Positions 32,595-41,671 of a stretch of DNA of 64,000 nucleotides are shown here, piece by piece. The stretch comes from Nocardioides sp. PD653-B2. Lineage in GTDB: Bacteria; Actinomycetota; Actinomycetes; Propionibacteriales; Nocardioidaceae. The stretch spans positions 1 through 64,000 of the forward strand of contig NZ_BDJE01000042.1 of NCBI RefSeq assembly GCF_002117935.1, read 5' to 3'. Every line of letters starts with the position of its first letter. Position 1 is the first letter of the stretch. Below the pieces are notes generated by a model. That model searched no databases. It saw nothing but the letters and a program-made list of their open reading frames with translations, and was not told the origin of the DNA. Made by a program: the position numbers and the translations under genes.

Positions 32595-33335
32595 ATGCCC
32601 GATCGGCCCAGTGAACGGCCCAGTGAACGGCCCAGTGAACGTCGCAGCGCCGCCCGGACGTCCGTGGTGTGGGACGCGCTGCGTCCCGTCCTGGACTCCG
32701 GCCCGCTCGACGTGGTCGACATCGGCGGCGGCACCGGCGGGTTCGCGGTCCGGGTCGCCGAGCTCGGCCACCGCGTGTCCGTGGTCGACCCCAGCCCCGA
32801 TGCCCTGGCCGCGCTGGACCGCCGGGCCCGCGAGCTCGGCGTCAGCGTCGCCGGGCAGCAGGGCGACCTGTCGACCCTCCTCGACGTCACCGGTCCGGGC
32901 GGCGCCGACGTGGTCCTGTGTCACGGGGTGCTCGAGGTGGTCGACGACCCGGTCGCGGCGCTCGCCACCCTGCGTGGCGTGCTCCGCCCGGGTGGGACCC
33001 TGAGCCTCCTGGTCGCCCAGCGGCACGCGGCGGTCGTCGCCCGCGCGATGGCCGGACACTTCGCCCAGGCGCTCGCCATGCTGGACGACCGGGCGGCCGG
33101 CGCGGGCCGCAGCGGCCACCGGTTCACCCACCCCGAAGCGGTCCGGCTGCTCACCGACGCCGGCTTCGACGTCACCGCGGTCCACGGCGTCCGGGTCTTC
33201 GCGGACCTGGTCCCCGGTTCCCTGCTCGACCTGGAGCCCGGGGCGACGGCCGCCCTGGTGGAGCTCGAGCGGGCGGTGTCCGAACGGGCGGAGTACCTCC
33301 CGCTCGCCACCCAGCTGCACCTGCTCGCCCGCTGA
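32595..33335 (+). CDS. SAM-dependent class I methyltransferase
   Basis: A 246-residue methyltransferase. Motif I is VVDIGGGTGGFAVRV (about 40-55), acidic loop VVDPSPDAL, motif II/post region VLCHGVLEVVDDP, and motif III LRPGGTLSLLV. The N-terminus is a 4-residue repeat, PSER three times, encoded by 12-bp tandem copies. Substrate is unknown; tRNA, ubiquinone-like and small-molecule targets are all compatible. With 17 bases separating it from the HEPN gene it probably shares the SOS-controlled transcript. Confidence 0.85.
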   Translation: MPDRPSERPSERPSERRSAARTSVVWDALRPVLDSGPLDVVDIGGGTGGFAVRVAELGHRVSVVDPSPDALAALDRRARELGVSVAGQQGDLSTLLDVTGPGGADVVLCHGVLEVVDDPVAALATLRGVLRPGGTLSLLVAQRHAAVVARAMAGHFAQALAMLDDRAAGAGRSGHRFTHPEAVRLLTDAGFDVTAVHGVRVFADLVPGSLLDLEPGATAALVELERAVSERAEYLPLATQLHLLAR

Positions 33336-33404
33336 CCGTCGCCGGGCCGCGACGGTTCGATCACGAATTTCCCGGTCCCGCCTACCGTGACGACCACGCG
33401 CTGC

Positions 33405-33410
33405 CTAGAC
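33405..33410 (+). promoter_or_regulatory. -10 element upstream of the DUF3040 gene
   Basis: TAGACT lies 51 bases before the GTG at 33461. A plausible -35 is not obvious. The gene has its own GGGGAGG ribosome-binding site, so separate transcription from the upstream methyltransferase is likely. Confidence 0.35.
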
Positions 33411-33460
33411 TTGGGACACGCCGGACTGGTCTCGACGGCGACGACATGTGGGGAGGAACG

Positions 33461-33901
33461 GTGCCACTCTCGGAAGAGGAGCTCCGACTGCTCGAGCAGA
33501 TGGAGCGCGCCCTCGTCGAAGAGGACCCCAAGCTCGCCTCGACTCTGCGGGGGACGGCGTTCCGCCGCTCCGCCCGGCGCCGGGCCATCGTCGCCGGGGC
33601 GTGCTTCGTGCTCGGTGTCGTGGTGCTGATGACCGGTGCGGTTGCCCGGATCACCCCGATCGGCATCGCCGGCTTCGTGGTCATGCTGGTCTCGGCCACC
33701 ATCGCGCTCACCGCGCTGCGGGGTCAGCAGGCCCAGGCCACTCCCGACCCGCGCGCCGCCGCGCACCCGAGCCACGGCTTCACCGTCATCGACGGCGGCC
33801 GCACCGGCCGGCTGCGTCGTCAGCGTCGCGGCGGTGGCCACTCCTTCATGTCCCGCGTCGAGGAGCGGTGGCGCCGCCGTCGCGAAGACGGTGGTTACTG
33901 A
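33461..33901 (+). CDS. DUF3040 membrane protein
   Basis: A 146-residue protein starting at GTG 33461 after GGGGAGG. The N-terminal PLSEEELRLLEQMERALVEEDPKLASTL sequence is the DUF3040 hallmark. Two transmembrane segments follow (IVAGACFVLGVVVLMTGAV and GIAGFVVMLVSATIALTAL), then a basic Arg-rich cytoplasmic tail. In mycobacteria the orthologue (Rv2169c) sits near the dcw cluster, as here. Its function is unknown; division or envelope control has been suggested by location only. Confidence 0.85.
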   Translation: MPLSEEELRLLEQMERALVEEDPKLASTLRGTAFRRSARRRAIVAGACFVLGVVVLMTGAVARITPIGIAGFVVMLVSATIALTALRGQQAQATPDPRAAAHPSHGFTVIDGGRTGRLRRQRRGGGHSFMSRVEERWRRRREDGGY

Positions 33902-33993
33902 GGTTGCGCTGACCCGTCGCTTGTGCGCGTCGAGGTTGCGCTGACCCGGCGCTTGCGCACGTCGAGGTTGCGCTGACCCGGCGCTTGCGCACA
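33901..33993. repeat. 32-bp intergenic tandem repeat, three copies
   Basis: The unit begins AGGTTGCGCTGACCCGGCGC and continues with TTGCGCACGTCG. It repeats at 33901, 33933 and 33965 with a few substitutions, the third copy being truncated. It begins on the DUF3040 stop codon and ends before a hairpin. It does not code. Confidence 0.8.
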
Positions 33994-34005
33994 GCTGGAT
34001 GTACG

Positions 34006-34033
34006 TGACCCGTCGTCCGACGACGACGGGTCA
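34006..34033. terminator. Strong hairpin between DUF3040 and transglutaminase genes
   Basis: TGACCCGTCGTC and its exact complement form a 12-bp stem with a CGAC loop. It sits between convergent genes and may stop transcription from both sides, though no T-tract follows. Half of the stem resembles the TGACCCG core in the preceding repeats. Confidence 0.55.
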
Positions 34034-34109
34034 CTGCTATTTCAGCGTGCTTTCCCGACGGGTCAGCGCCCCTCCTGCGTGCAGAAGCGACGGGTCGATG
34101 TGAACTCCG

Positions 34110-36497
34110 TCAGTTGACGCGGTCGACGACGCCGCCGAACCTCGCCTCGACCGTGGGCGCGGCGGCCCGGACCGGACGGGTCACGGTGAGCACCGAGCGC
34201 GGCCACCACTCGGCCCGGCGCCGAGCCGACCGCGGGGCACCGCCGGCGAGCGCGGCGACGCAGGCCTCGCCGTCGGAGCGCAGGGTCGAGCGGTTCGCGG
34301 TGGCGCCGGCCCGCGAGTAGCGGAGCAGCTCGAGGTCGAGGACGAGCCGGTCGAGCGCGGCCACACCCTCGGGTGCGACGTCGGCTCCGTGCGCGGGCCG
34401 CTCCGTCGTCCACTCGTCGACCGGGGCGCCCAGGTGGTCGACCAGGACATCGCGGGTCGCGCGCGGGGACCGGTCGGCCGGCCACGGCACGCCGAGGTCG
34501 ACGGCGGTGTCGCGCAGCTCGGCCCAGATCTCCTCGGGGCCTCCGGCGAGCCGGTGCTCACGGCGCCGCCGACGGACCAGCCGCGGCAGCATCAGGCCGG
34601 CGAGCACCAGGACCACGCCCGCCAGCGCGCCGCCGGCCGGCGCCCAGGGGAAGCCGGAGCCGGCATCGCCGTCCTGGCCCCCGGTCGAGGCGGGCTCGAG
34701 CTGCTTGGTCGGCCGGTCGGCCGGTCCTGACGAGGAGGCGCCGGGGCTCGTGGACGCGGACTCGGTCGGGTCGGCGTCGGTGCCGGTCGGGTCGAGGATC
34801 GTGTAGGCGGGCACGTCCTGGGCGCGGCCCGCCGGGGTGGGCTCGAAGCGCACCCAGCCGGCACCGTCGAAGTAGAGCTCGGGCCAGGCGTGCATGTCGC
34901 GTGCGCTGTAGATCCAGGTGTTCGGACCGGCCCGGGTCGGGGTCAGGAAGCCGATGGCCACCCGGGCCGGGATGCCGAGCACCCGGGCCATCACGGCCAT
35001 CGAGGCGGCGAACTGCTCGCAGTAGCCCGTGCGGCCACCGGCGTCGTCGCTGAGGAAGCTGACGAGGGCGTCGTTGCCGCTGCCCTCCGCGGTGTCGAGG
35101 GAGTAGGTGAAGCCGCCGTCCTCACGGAACCAGTTCTGCAGCGCCACCGCCTTGTCGAAGCGGGTCGCCTGGTCGCGGGTGACCTCGACGGCGAGGTCGC
35201 GGACCAGCTGCGGCAGGTCGCTCGGGACGTCGGTGAAGATCTCGCTGACCTTGCCGCTGGAGGTGCCGGCATCCTCGAGCTGGGTCGCCGTCAGGTCGAG
35301 GTCGAGTGCGCCCATCGTGTAGTGCAGGCCCGCGGTCGACAGGTCCTCGTCGCCGGCCAGGAAGTCCATGGTCTGGTCGTCGTAGCGCCAGTCGCCCTGC
35401 GCGTCGATCCGGCCCAGCGGCGTCTGGGTCGGCAGCCAGGTCGAGTCGAAGGCCGGGAACACGGTCACGTCGTACGGGATCTCACGGCGGGTGACCCGGG
35501 CCCCGACGCCCGCAGGCGCCGGGAGCTGCCCGTCGGCCGTCTGCTCGACCGGCACGTCGCGGTTGCCCGGCGTCCACTCGGCGTCGGTGTAGCGGGTGAG
35601 GGTCAGGATCCGGAGGTACGCCGGGCGGGGGTCGGTGGTCGTCACCTGGACGAGGGGCGTGTCGTCGCCCTGCTTGAGGTCGCGGACCAGGTCGGCCGTG
35701 GGGTTGTCGACCCGGATGTCGCTGCCGTTGCCGTTGCCCGGCCCGAAGTCGAAGACGTGGAGCCCGAGCGAGGGGATCAGGGCGGGGAGGAAGACGGCCA
35801 GGGCGGTGGCCACCCCGCCGACGGTGCCGGCCGTGGCGCGCACGGTGTGCGCGCCCGCCCCGTAGGCGATCGGGTCGCCGGTCTCGCGGTCCTCCCCGAG
35901 CGGCCGGCCCCAGCGGGTGACCTGGTCGCTCTCCTGCAGGTAGAGCATCGTGAGGAAGCCGGCGGTGGTCAGCACGAAGATCCACCAGGAGATCCCGTCG
36001 CCGACCATGCTCACCGGGATCGTGTAGATCGTCAGCAGCGGCAGACCCGCGAGCGGCACCCGGTGCAGGGTGCAGGCGAAGAGGTCGACGAGCAGCAGGC
36101 AGCCGAGCCCCGACAGGATCAGCACCGAGTCGAGCGGCGGAGCGCTGGCGGGCACCGGGGCGGCGAACCCGTTGGCGGTGTGGACCGCCTCGCTGAGCGC
36201 GGTGTGCAGCTCCGTCCACGCGCCGCCGACCGGGATCGGCGACCCGGTGATGAGCAGCGAGGCGACGATCCCCGAGACGACCACCTGGACGAGCACGACC
36301 AGCGGCGCCGGGAAGCGCCACCAGCGGGTCACCAGGCCGGTGCTGCCGACCACGACCGCGAGCAGCATGAGGGGGTTGAGGTAGCCGCCGGGCACCGCGG
36401 AGAAGCCGCGCCAGGAGGACATCGCGATCCAGGCCGTGCCGGCAGCGGTCGCGGTCAGCAGCGTGTTCGCGGCCAGGCTGCCCCGGGAGCGGCTCAT
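34110..36497 (-). CDS. TgpA-like transglutaminase membrane protein
   Basis: A 795-residue protein with five or six N-terminal transmembrane segments, a large extracytoplasmic domain containing a transglutaminase core, and a C-terminal transmembrane segment plus cytoplasmic tail. The catalytic Cys493 sits in TGYCEQFAASMAV, His in DMHAWPELYF and Asp nearby in DGAGWVRFEPTPAG. It is the third gene of a moxR-DUF58-transglutaminase operon, and its ATG overlaps the DUF58 stop by one base. The set probably modifies or assembles an envelope protein; the substrate is unknown. Confidence 0.88.
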   Translation of the reverse strand: MSRSRGSLAANTLLTATAAGTAWIAMSSWRGFSAVPGGYLNPLMLLAVVVGSTGLVTRWWRFPAPLVVLVQVVVSGIVASLLITGSPIPVGGAWTELHTALSEAVHTANGFAAPVPASAPPLDSVLILSGLGCLLLVDLFACTLHRVPLAGLPLLTIYTIPVSMVGDGISWWIFVLTTAGFLTMLYLQESDQVTRWGRPLGEDRETGDPIAYGAGAHTVRATAGTVGGVATALAVFLPALIPSLGLHVFDFGPGNGNGSDIRVDNPTADLVRDLKQGDDTPLVQVTTTDPRPAYLRILTLTRYTDAEWTPGNRDVPVEQTADGQLPAPAGVGARVTRREIPYDVTVFPAFDSTWLPTQTPLGRIDAQGDWRYDDQTMDFLAGDEDLSTAGLHYTMGALDLDLTATQLEDAGTSSGKVSEIFTDVPSDLPQLVRDLAVEVTRDQATRFDKAVALQNWFREDGGFTYSLDTAEGSGNDALVSFLSDDAGGRTGYCEQFAASMAVMARVLGIPARVAIGFLTPTRAGPNTWIYSARDMHAWPELYFDGAGWVRFEPTPAGRAQDVPAYTILDPTGTDADPTESASTSPGASSSGPADRPTKQLEPASTGGQDGDAGSGFPWAPAGGALAGVVLVLAGLMLPRLVRRRRREHRLAGGPEEIWAELRDTAVDLGVPWPADRSPRATRDVLVDHLGAPVDEWTTERPAHGADVAPEGVAALDRLVLDLELLRYSRAGATANRSTLRSDGEACVAALAGGAPRSARRRAEWWPRSVLTVTRPVRAAAPTVEARFGGVVDRVN

Positions 36498-37765
36498 CAG
36501 ACGACCTCCCGGGAGGCGACGATGCCGCGGGAGCTGTGGGCGCTCATCCGCCCGAGCTCCTGCCAGACGGCGTCGAGGCGGTCCCGCGGTCCGAGGGACG
36601 CCGCGCGCCAGCCCTGCTGCCCCAGCCGCGCGGTGGCGGTCGACTCCGTGGTCGCGCCGACCCACGCGTCGACGTCGACGGCGATCGCGAGGGCCGATCC
36701 CGCCTGGTGCTGCATCCGGCGCAGCATCGGCAGGTCGGTGGGCTCGACCCCGCCGAAGACGGCGACGGTCAGGCCACCGTGCGACCCTTCCGTCAGCCAG
36801 CCGGTGTCGATGCGGGGCTGCTGCACGGGCTGGATGACGGCCAGCGCCTCGAGCAGCGGACCGGTGTTGAGGTCGGCCGCCCTCAGGTGCCAGGCGCTGC
36901 TCGGGTCCTCGCCGGTGGCGGTGACCAGGCGGACGGCGAAGCCGCGATGCGTCAGGTGTACGGCGACCGACGCGGCCGCCGAGACGGCGGCCTCGAGCGA
37001 CGACGCGATGCCCTGGCCGCGGTGCGACTGCAGCCGGTTGTCGAGGAAGAGCGTCGCCCGGGACTGCCAGGGCTGCTCCTCGCGGCGCACCATCAGCTCG
37101 CCGAAGCGGGCCGAGCTGCGCCAGTGCACGCGGCGCAGGTCGTCGCCTCGGCGGTACTCCCGCACGGTGACGTCCTCGGCGCTGCCGATGGCGAAGGCGC
37201 GCGGCCGGTTGTCGCCCGAGCCGGTCCAGGCGCCGCCGAGCGGGATCTGGGGGAGCTGCACGGTCCGGGGCGTCACGATCAGCGGGACCGTGGTCCGGAA
37301 GGTCCGGCCCAGCTCGACCAGGCCGAAGGGGTCGCTCACCCGCACCGACATCGGACCGATCTCGAAGCGGCCGCGCACGTCGGAGCGCACCTGGTAGCTC
37401 ACCGATTGGCGCCAGCCCTGCCCGATGCCCTCGAGCACGAAGCGCGGGCGGGTGCCGAGGACGTACGGCACGTGGTCCTCCAGGAGGAGCACGCCGTTCG
37501 GGCCGCGGCCCTCGTTGGAGAGCGCCAGCGTCACCCGGGCGGGCTGGCCGGCCGCGACCAGCTGCGGGGTGACGGTGCGGACCAGGGCCAGCCGGTAGCG
37601 GTTGCGGCCGACGACCCAGGCCATCAGCAGCGGCAGCGCGACCACGAGGATGCCGACCCGGGTCAGCGCCGACTGGTCCAGCACGACCGCACAGGCGATC
37701 GCCGTGACCCCCGCCGCCAGGAACGCCCGTCCCCGGACGGTGAGTCCGGCCAGCGCCTCCCTCAT
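36497..37765 (-). CDS. DUF58 domain protein
   Basis: A 422-residue protein with two N-terminal transmembrane segments, a beta-rich segment and a DUF58 domain carrying the hallmark YRRGDDLRRVHWRSSARFGELMV. The C-terminal half is a VWA-like fold (LFLDNRLQ, AAVSAAASVAVHL). DUF58 proteins are typically partners of MoxR AAA ATPases. It lies between MoxR and the transglutaminase in one transcript. Confidence 0.9.
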   Translation of the reverse strand: MREALAGLTVRGRAFLAAGVTAIACAVVLDQSALTRVGILVVALPLLMAWVVGRNRYRLALVRTVTPQLVAAGQPARVTLALSNEGRGPNGVLLLEDHVPYVLGTRPRFVLEGIGQGWRQSVSYQVRSDVRGRFEIGPMSVRVSDPFGLVELGRTFRTTVPLIVTPRTVQLPQIPLGGAWTGSGDNRPRAFAIGSAEDVTVREYRRGDDLRRVHWRSSARFGELMVRREEQPWQSRATLFLDNRLQSHRGQGIASSLEAAVSAAASVAVHLTHRGFAVRLVTATGEDPSSAWHLRAADLNTGPLLEALAVIQPVQQPRIDTGWLTEGSHGGLTVAVFGGVEPTDLPMLRRMQHQAGSALAIAVDVDAWVGATTESTATARLGQQGWRAASLGPRDRLDAVWQELGRMSAHSSRGIVASREVV

Positions 37766-37790
37766 GTCAGCTCCCCCTCGGCAGGTGTCG

Positions 37791-38762
<972 letters not shown>

Positions 38763-39062
38763 GTCCGTCCCTTCCCTGCCTCGGTGACCCGCGTCACGAG
38801 TTAGCCCCACCGTATCCGTCACGGAAACCTACGTTGTCCGGTTCACCGTGCTCTGACTCGCGGGGTCACGGTTTGGTTGCGTTCCCGGCCCCCGTCGCGG
38901 GGGCGGATTCCCCACCATCCACCCCACCACGCCCCACCTGGCCTCCCCACCCGTGCGCCCGAGGCCGCTGACCTGCACAAACGCGACCTCGCGGCCGAGC
39001 CCGCCGCCGCCACCGGTGCGGCGTCGTACGCCGAAAACAGGCGCGCAACACGCGAACGATGG
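38763..39062. other. Divergent intergenic region before mraZ
   Basis: This 300-base region between moxR (minus) and the mraZ promoter has no supported gene. It must contain the moxR promoter; a GATACGGT stretch on the minus strand is only a weak candidate. A GC-rich CCCCC/GGGGG short inverted repeat lies near 38890. Confidence 0.4.
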
Positions 39063-39090
39063 TTGACGGTGGAGTGAAGTGGAGTAAAGT
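39063..39090 (+). promoter_or_regulatory. mraZ (dcw cluster) promoter
   Basis: TTGACG at 39063-39068 (-35) and TAAAGT at 39085-39090 (-10) are spaced by 16 bases, giving a start near 39097. The leader to the ATG at 39159 is about 62 bases. The promoter is overlaid by the GTGG direct repeats listed separately, so MraZ binding should regulate it. Confidence 0.6.
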
Positions 39091-39108
39091 GGTGCGCAGT
39101 GGAGGAAG
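39069..39108 (+). promoter_or_regulatory. MraZ operator: four direct repeats
   Basis: GTGG recurs at 39069, 39079, 39089 and 39099, an exact 10-bp period, as GTGGAGTGAA, GTGGAGTAAA, GTGGTGCGCA and GTGGAGGAAG. MraZ proteins bind such phased repeats as an octameric ring. They span the -10 region and start of the transcript, consistent with autoregulation. Confidence 0.75.
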
Positions 39109-39158
39109 AGGGTCCGGGCAGCCGGGTCCGACCCAGGGGTCAGGGGAGTGAGGCGCTC

Positions 39159-39596
39159 ATGTTCTTCATGGGCACGTACACCCCGAAGCTCGACGAGAAG
39201 GGGCGGCTCTTCCTCCCGGCCAAGTTCAGGGACCGACTCGCGGAGGGGCTCGTGGTGACCCAAGGTCAGGAGAACTGCCTGGTCGTGTGGCCCACGGACG
39301 TCTTCATGGAGGAGGCCCGGCGAGCCCAGGCCACCCCGATGACCGTGCGCGGGGCCCGTGACTACGCCCGCGTGCTGTTCGCGGGTGCCGACGAGGGCTC
39401 GCTCGACAAGCAGGGCCGGATCGGGATCCCCGCCACGCTGCGCGAGTACGCCGCGCTGGAGCGCGACGTGGTCGTGATCGGCGTGATGGACCGGATCGAG
39501 ATCTGGGACCCCGCCCGCTGGCGGGAGTACTCGGCCGGCGCGCAGGCCAAGTTCGCCGAGCTGGACGAGCAGCCCGCACCGAGCACCACCAACTAG
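39159..39596 (+). CDS. mraZ: Transcriptional regulator MraZ
   Basis: A 145-residue protein of two AbrB-like swapped-hairpin domains, each with the DEKGRL/DKQGRI motif: KLDEKGRLFLPAKFRD near residue 10 and SLDKQGRIGIPATLRE near 80. It is the first gene of the dcw cluster and represses or tunes its own promoter by binding the four GTGG repeats just upstream. The ATG at 39159 is preferred to GTG 39099, which lies inside those repeats. Confidence 0.95.
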   Translation: MFFMGTYTPKLDEKGRLFLPAKFRDRLAEGLVVTQGQENCLVVWPTDVFMEEARRAQATPMTVRGARDYARVLFAGADEGSLDKQGRIGIPATLREYAALERDVVVIGVMDRIEIWDPARWREYSAGAQAKFAELDEQPAPSTTN

Positions 39597-39792
39597 CAGC
39601 GCCGCACGACAACAGAAGAACGATCCGCAGGACGAGGTCTCGAGCCCGCTCCCGCCGCCATCTGGGGCACCTTCCCCGGTTCCAGGATGGCACCTTCCCC
39701 GGGGGTGACCCCAGGGAGCGGGCAGGGACCTGGTCAGGCGGATCGGCACATTTCGGGAACACCGGCAGCACCGAACGCTTACGAGGGTCGAC

Positions 39793-39963
39793 ATGAGCAT
39801 CGCACCAGCGGCACTGACGCCGCCCCTGAGCGAGGGGGAGGCCGCGCGCCGCGTCCGCCACCAGGCCCGGGACGCCGCGACGCTGATGGTCTTCTCCGCC
39901 GCGACCTCCGTCGGCGTCGCCGTCGTCTTCCTCGCGCTCGCGGTCCTGGCTCGGCAGGCCTGA
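39793..39963 (+). CDS. Small membrane protein between mraZ and rsmH
   Basis: A 56-residue open frame in frame-independent position: it begins MSIAPAALTPPL and has one transmembrane segment, TLMVFSAATSVGVAVVFLAL, near the C-terminus, ending ARQA. It starts 196 bases after mraZ and ends four bases before the ATG of rsmH, so it is very probably co-transcribed. Basic residues precede the segment (RRVRHQ), suggesting N-in topology. I cannot assign a role; a small division-associated protein is the obvious possibility. Confidence 0.6.
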   Translation: MSIAPAALTPPLSEGEAARRVRHQARDAATLMVFSAATSVGVAVVFLALAVLARQA

Positions 39964-39967
39964 TCCG

Positions 39968-40924
39968 ATGAGCCCCTCCCACGTCCCGGTCCTGCTCGAC
40001 CGGGTCGTCGCCTTGTTGGCGCCCGCACTCGAGCGCGAGGGTGCCGTGCTGGTCGACGCCACGCTCGGCCTCGGCGGCCACACCGAGGCGGTCCTCGCGC
40101 GCTTCGAGCTCGCCCGGGTCGTCGGCATCGACCGCGACACCGACGCCCTGGCCCTCGCGGGTGCTCGCCTCGCGCCGTACGGCGACCGCTTCACCGGCGT
40201 GCACGCGGTGTACGACGAGCTGCCCGACGTCCTCGCCTCGCTGGGTCTCGACTCGGTCGACGCGGTGCTCTTCGACCTCGGTGTCTCCTCGATGCAGCTC
40301 GACGTCCCCGAGCGCGGCTTCGCCTATGCCGTCGACGCCCCGCTGGACATGCGCATGGACGGCACCGAGGGCCGCACCGCCGCCGACGTGCTCAACACCT
40401 ACGACGTGGGGGAGCTGACCCGGGTCCTGCGGGAGTACGGCGAGGAGAAGTTCGCCCCCAAGATCGCCCGGGCCGTGGTTCGCGAGCGCGAGCGCGAGCC
40501 CTTCACCAGCTCCGCCCGCCTCGTCGAGCTGCTGTACGCCGAGATCCCGGCGCCGGCCCGCCGCACCGGGGGACACCCCGCGAAGCGCACGTTCCAGGCG
40601 CTGCGCATGGAGGTCAACGACGAGCTCGCGGTCCTGCGCCGGGCGATCCCCGCCGCCATCGACGCGATCTCGGTCGGCGGCCGCGTGGTCGTCGAGTCCT
40701 ACCACTCGCTGGAGGACCGGCTGGTGAAGCAGGCGTTCGTCGCCGCCACCCGCAGCCACGTCCCGGTCGACATGCCGTTCATCCCGGAGGGCCACGAGCC
40801 GGCCCTCCGCCTGGTCACCCGGGGCGCCGAGAAGGCGAGCCCCGACGAGATCTCCGAGAACCCGCGCGCAGCCTCGGTCCGGCTGCGCGCGATCGAACGC
40901 ATCCACGAGGGAGCAGCAGCATGA
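39968..40924 (+). CDS. rsmH: 16S rRNA (cytosine-1402-N4) methyltransferase
   Basis: A 318-residue RsmH (MraW). It methylates N4 of C1402 in 16S rRNA. Landmarks are HVPVLLDRVV at the start, DATLGLGGHTEAVL (SAM binding), GIDRDTDAL, LFDLGVSSMQLD, RGFAY, PLDMRMD, and KRTFQALRMEVNDEL then VVESYHSLEDR. It is a standard second enzyme of the dcw cluster. Its stop codon lies inside a palindromic repeat that runs into ftsL. Confidence 0.95.
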   Translation: MSPSHVPVLLDRVVALLAPALEREGAVLVDATLGLGGHTEAVLARFELARVVGIDRDTDALALAGARLAPYGDRFTGVHAVYDELPDVLASLGLDSVDAVLFDLGVSSMQLDVPERGFAYAVDAPLDMRMDGTEGRTAADVLNTYDVGELTRVLREYGEEKFAPKIARAVVREREREPFTSSARLVELLYAEIPAPARRTGGHPAKRTFQALRMEVNDELAVLRRAIPAAIDAISVGGRVVVESYHSLEDRLVKQAFVAATRSHVPVDMPFIPEGHEPALRLVTRGAEKASPDEISENPRAASVRLRAIERIHEGAAA

Positions 40925-40998
40925 GCGAGCGCAGCGAGCGAATCATTCAGCGCCACGGTGCCTCATGCGCGCACGGAGCGAAGCGAGTACGCGCATGA
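40921..40998. repeat. Two adjacent palindromic elements across the rsmH-ftsL junction
   Basis: ATGAGCGAGCGCAGCGAGCG, then AATCAT, forms one imperfect palindrome at 40921-40946. A second, TCATGCGC at 40963-40970 and GCGCATGA at 40991-40998, encloses GGAGCGAAGCGAG. The first overlaps the rsmH stop; the second supplies the ftsL ATG. Such GAGCGAAGCGAG-type short palindromes recur in many actinobacterial genomes. Confidence 0.6.
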
Positions 40999-41657
40999 GT
41001 AATCCGGTTCCTCAGTTCCGTTCGCGGATCCCGCGGCTCGCCGAGGTCGCGGTCGAGCGGGCCCGCCTCACCGTCGTCCCGCGCCGGCGCACGCGTGCCG
41101 CCCGGGTGCCCTTCGTCGCGCTGGTGACGATCGTGCTGCTCGGTGGCGTCGTCGGCCTCCTCCTCTTCAACACCTCGATGCAGCAGGCGTCGTTCGCGGC
41201 GACCGCGCTCGAGGGGCAGGCCGACACCCTGGCGGCCCGCCAGCAGGCGCTCCAGATGGACCTCGACCGGCTCCGCAACCCGCAGCGGATCGCGGACAAG
41301 GCGCAGCGGCTCGGCATGATCCAGGCCGGCAACCCCGCGTTCGTCCAGCTCGGCACCGGCGAGGTCTCCGGTCAGCCGTCGGCCGGCGACCCGGCGGTGC
41401 CCTTCCGGATCTGGCCGTCGATCACCAAGCCCGCCGCGCTGAACCCGCGGCCGCACGTCGTCACGGTGCCGCCCGAGGGCACGCTGCCCGACGCCCAGAA
41501 CGGCAACCGGTCCGGCAACCAGACCGGCAACCAGACCGGCAACCAGACCAGCAATTCGGGCGACACGGGCGACGGGAAGCCGGCGCACGGCACCGCGAGC
41601 GGTAAGAATCGCCAGAACCAGCAGTCACACCAGCCCCAGAACCAGAACCAGCGCTGA
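40995..41657 (+). CDS. ftsL: Cell division protein FtsL-like
   Basis: A 220-residue bitopic membrane protein. The basic N-terminal cytoplasmic tail (RRRTRAARVP) precedes one transmembrane segment (VALVTIVLLGGVVGLLLF). A coiled-coil/leucine-repeat region follows (ALEGQADTLAARQQALQMDLDRLRN). It then has a long Asn/Gln/Gly-rich periplasmic tail with GNQT repeated three times. It is in the usual ftsL position between rsmH and ftsI and should bridge FtsQ/FtsB-type proteins to FtsW-FtsI. The disordered tail is longer than in enterobacteria but common in actinobacteria. Confidence 0.85.
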   Translation: MSNPVPQFRSRIPRLAEVAVERARLTVVPRRRTRAARVPFVALVTIVLLGGVVGLLLFNTSMQQASFAATALEGQADTLAARQQALQMDLDRLRNPQRIADKAQRLGMIQAGNPAFVQLGTGEVSGQPSAGDPAVPFRIWPSITKPAALNPRPHVVTVPPEGTLPDAQNGNRSGNQTGNQTGNQTSNSGDTGDGKPAHGTASGKNRQNQQSHQPQNQNQR

Positions 41658-41671
41658 GACCGGAGAAGCCG

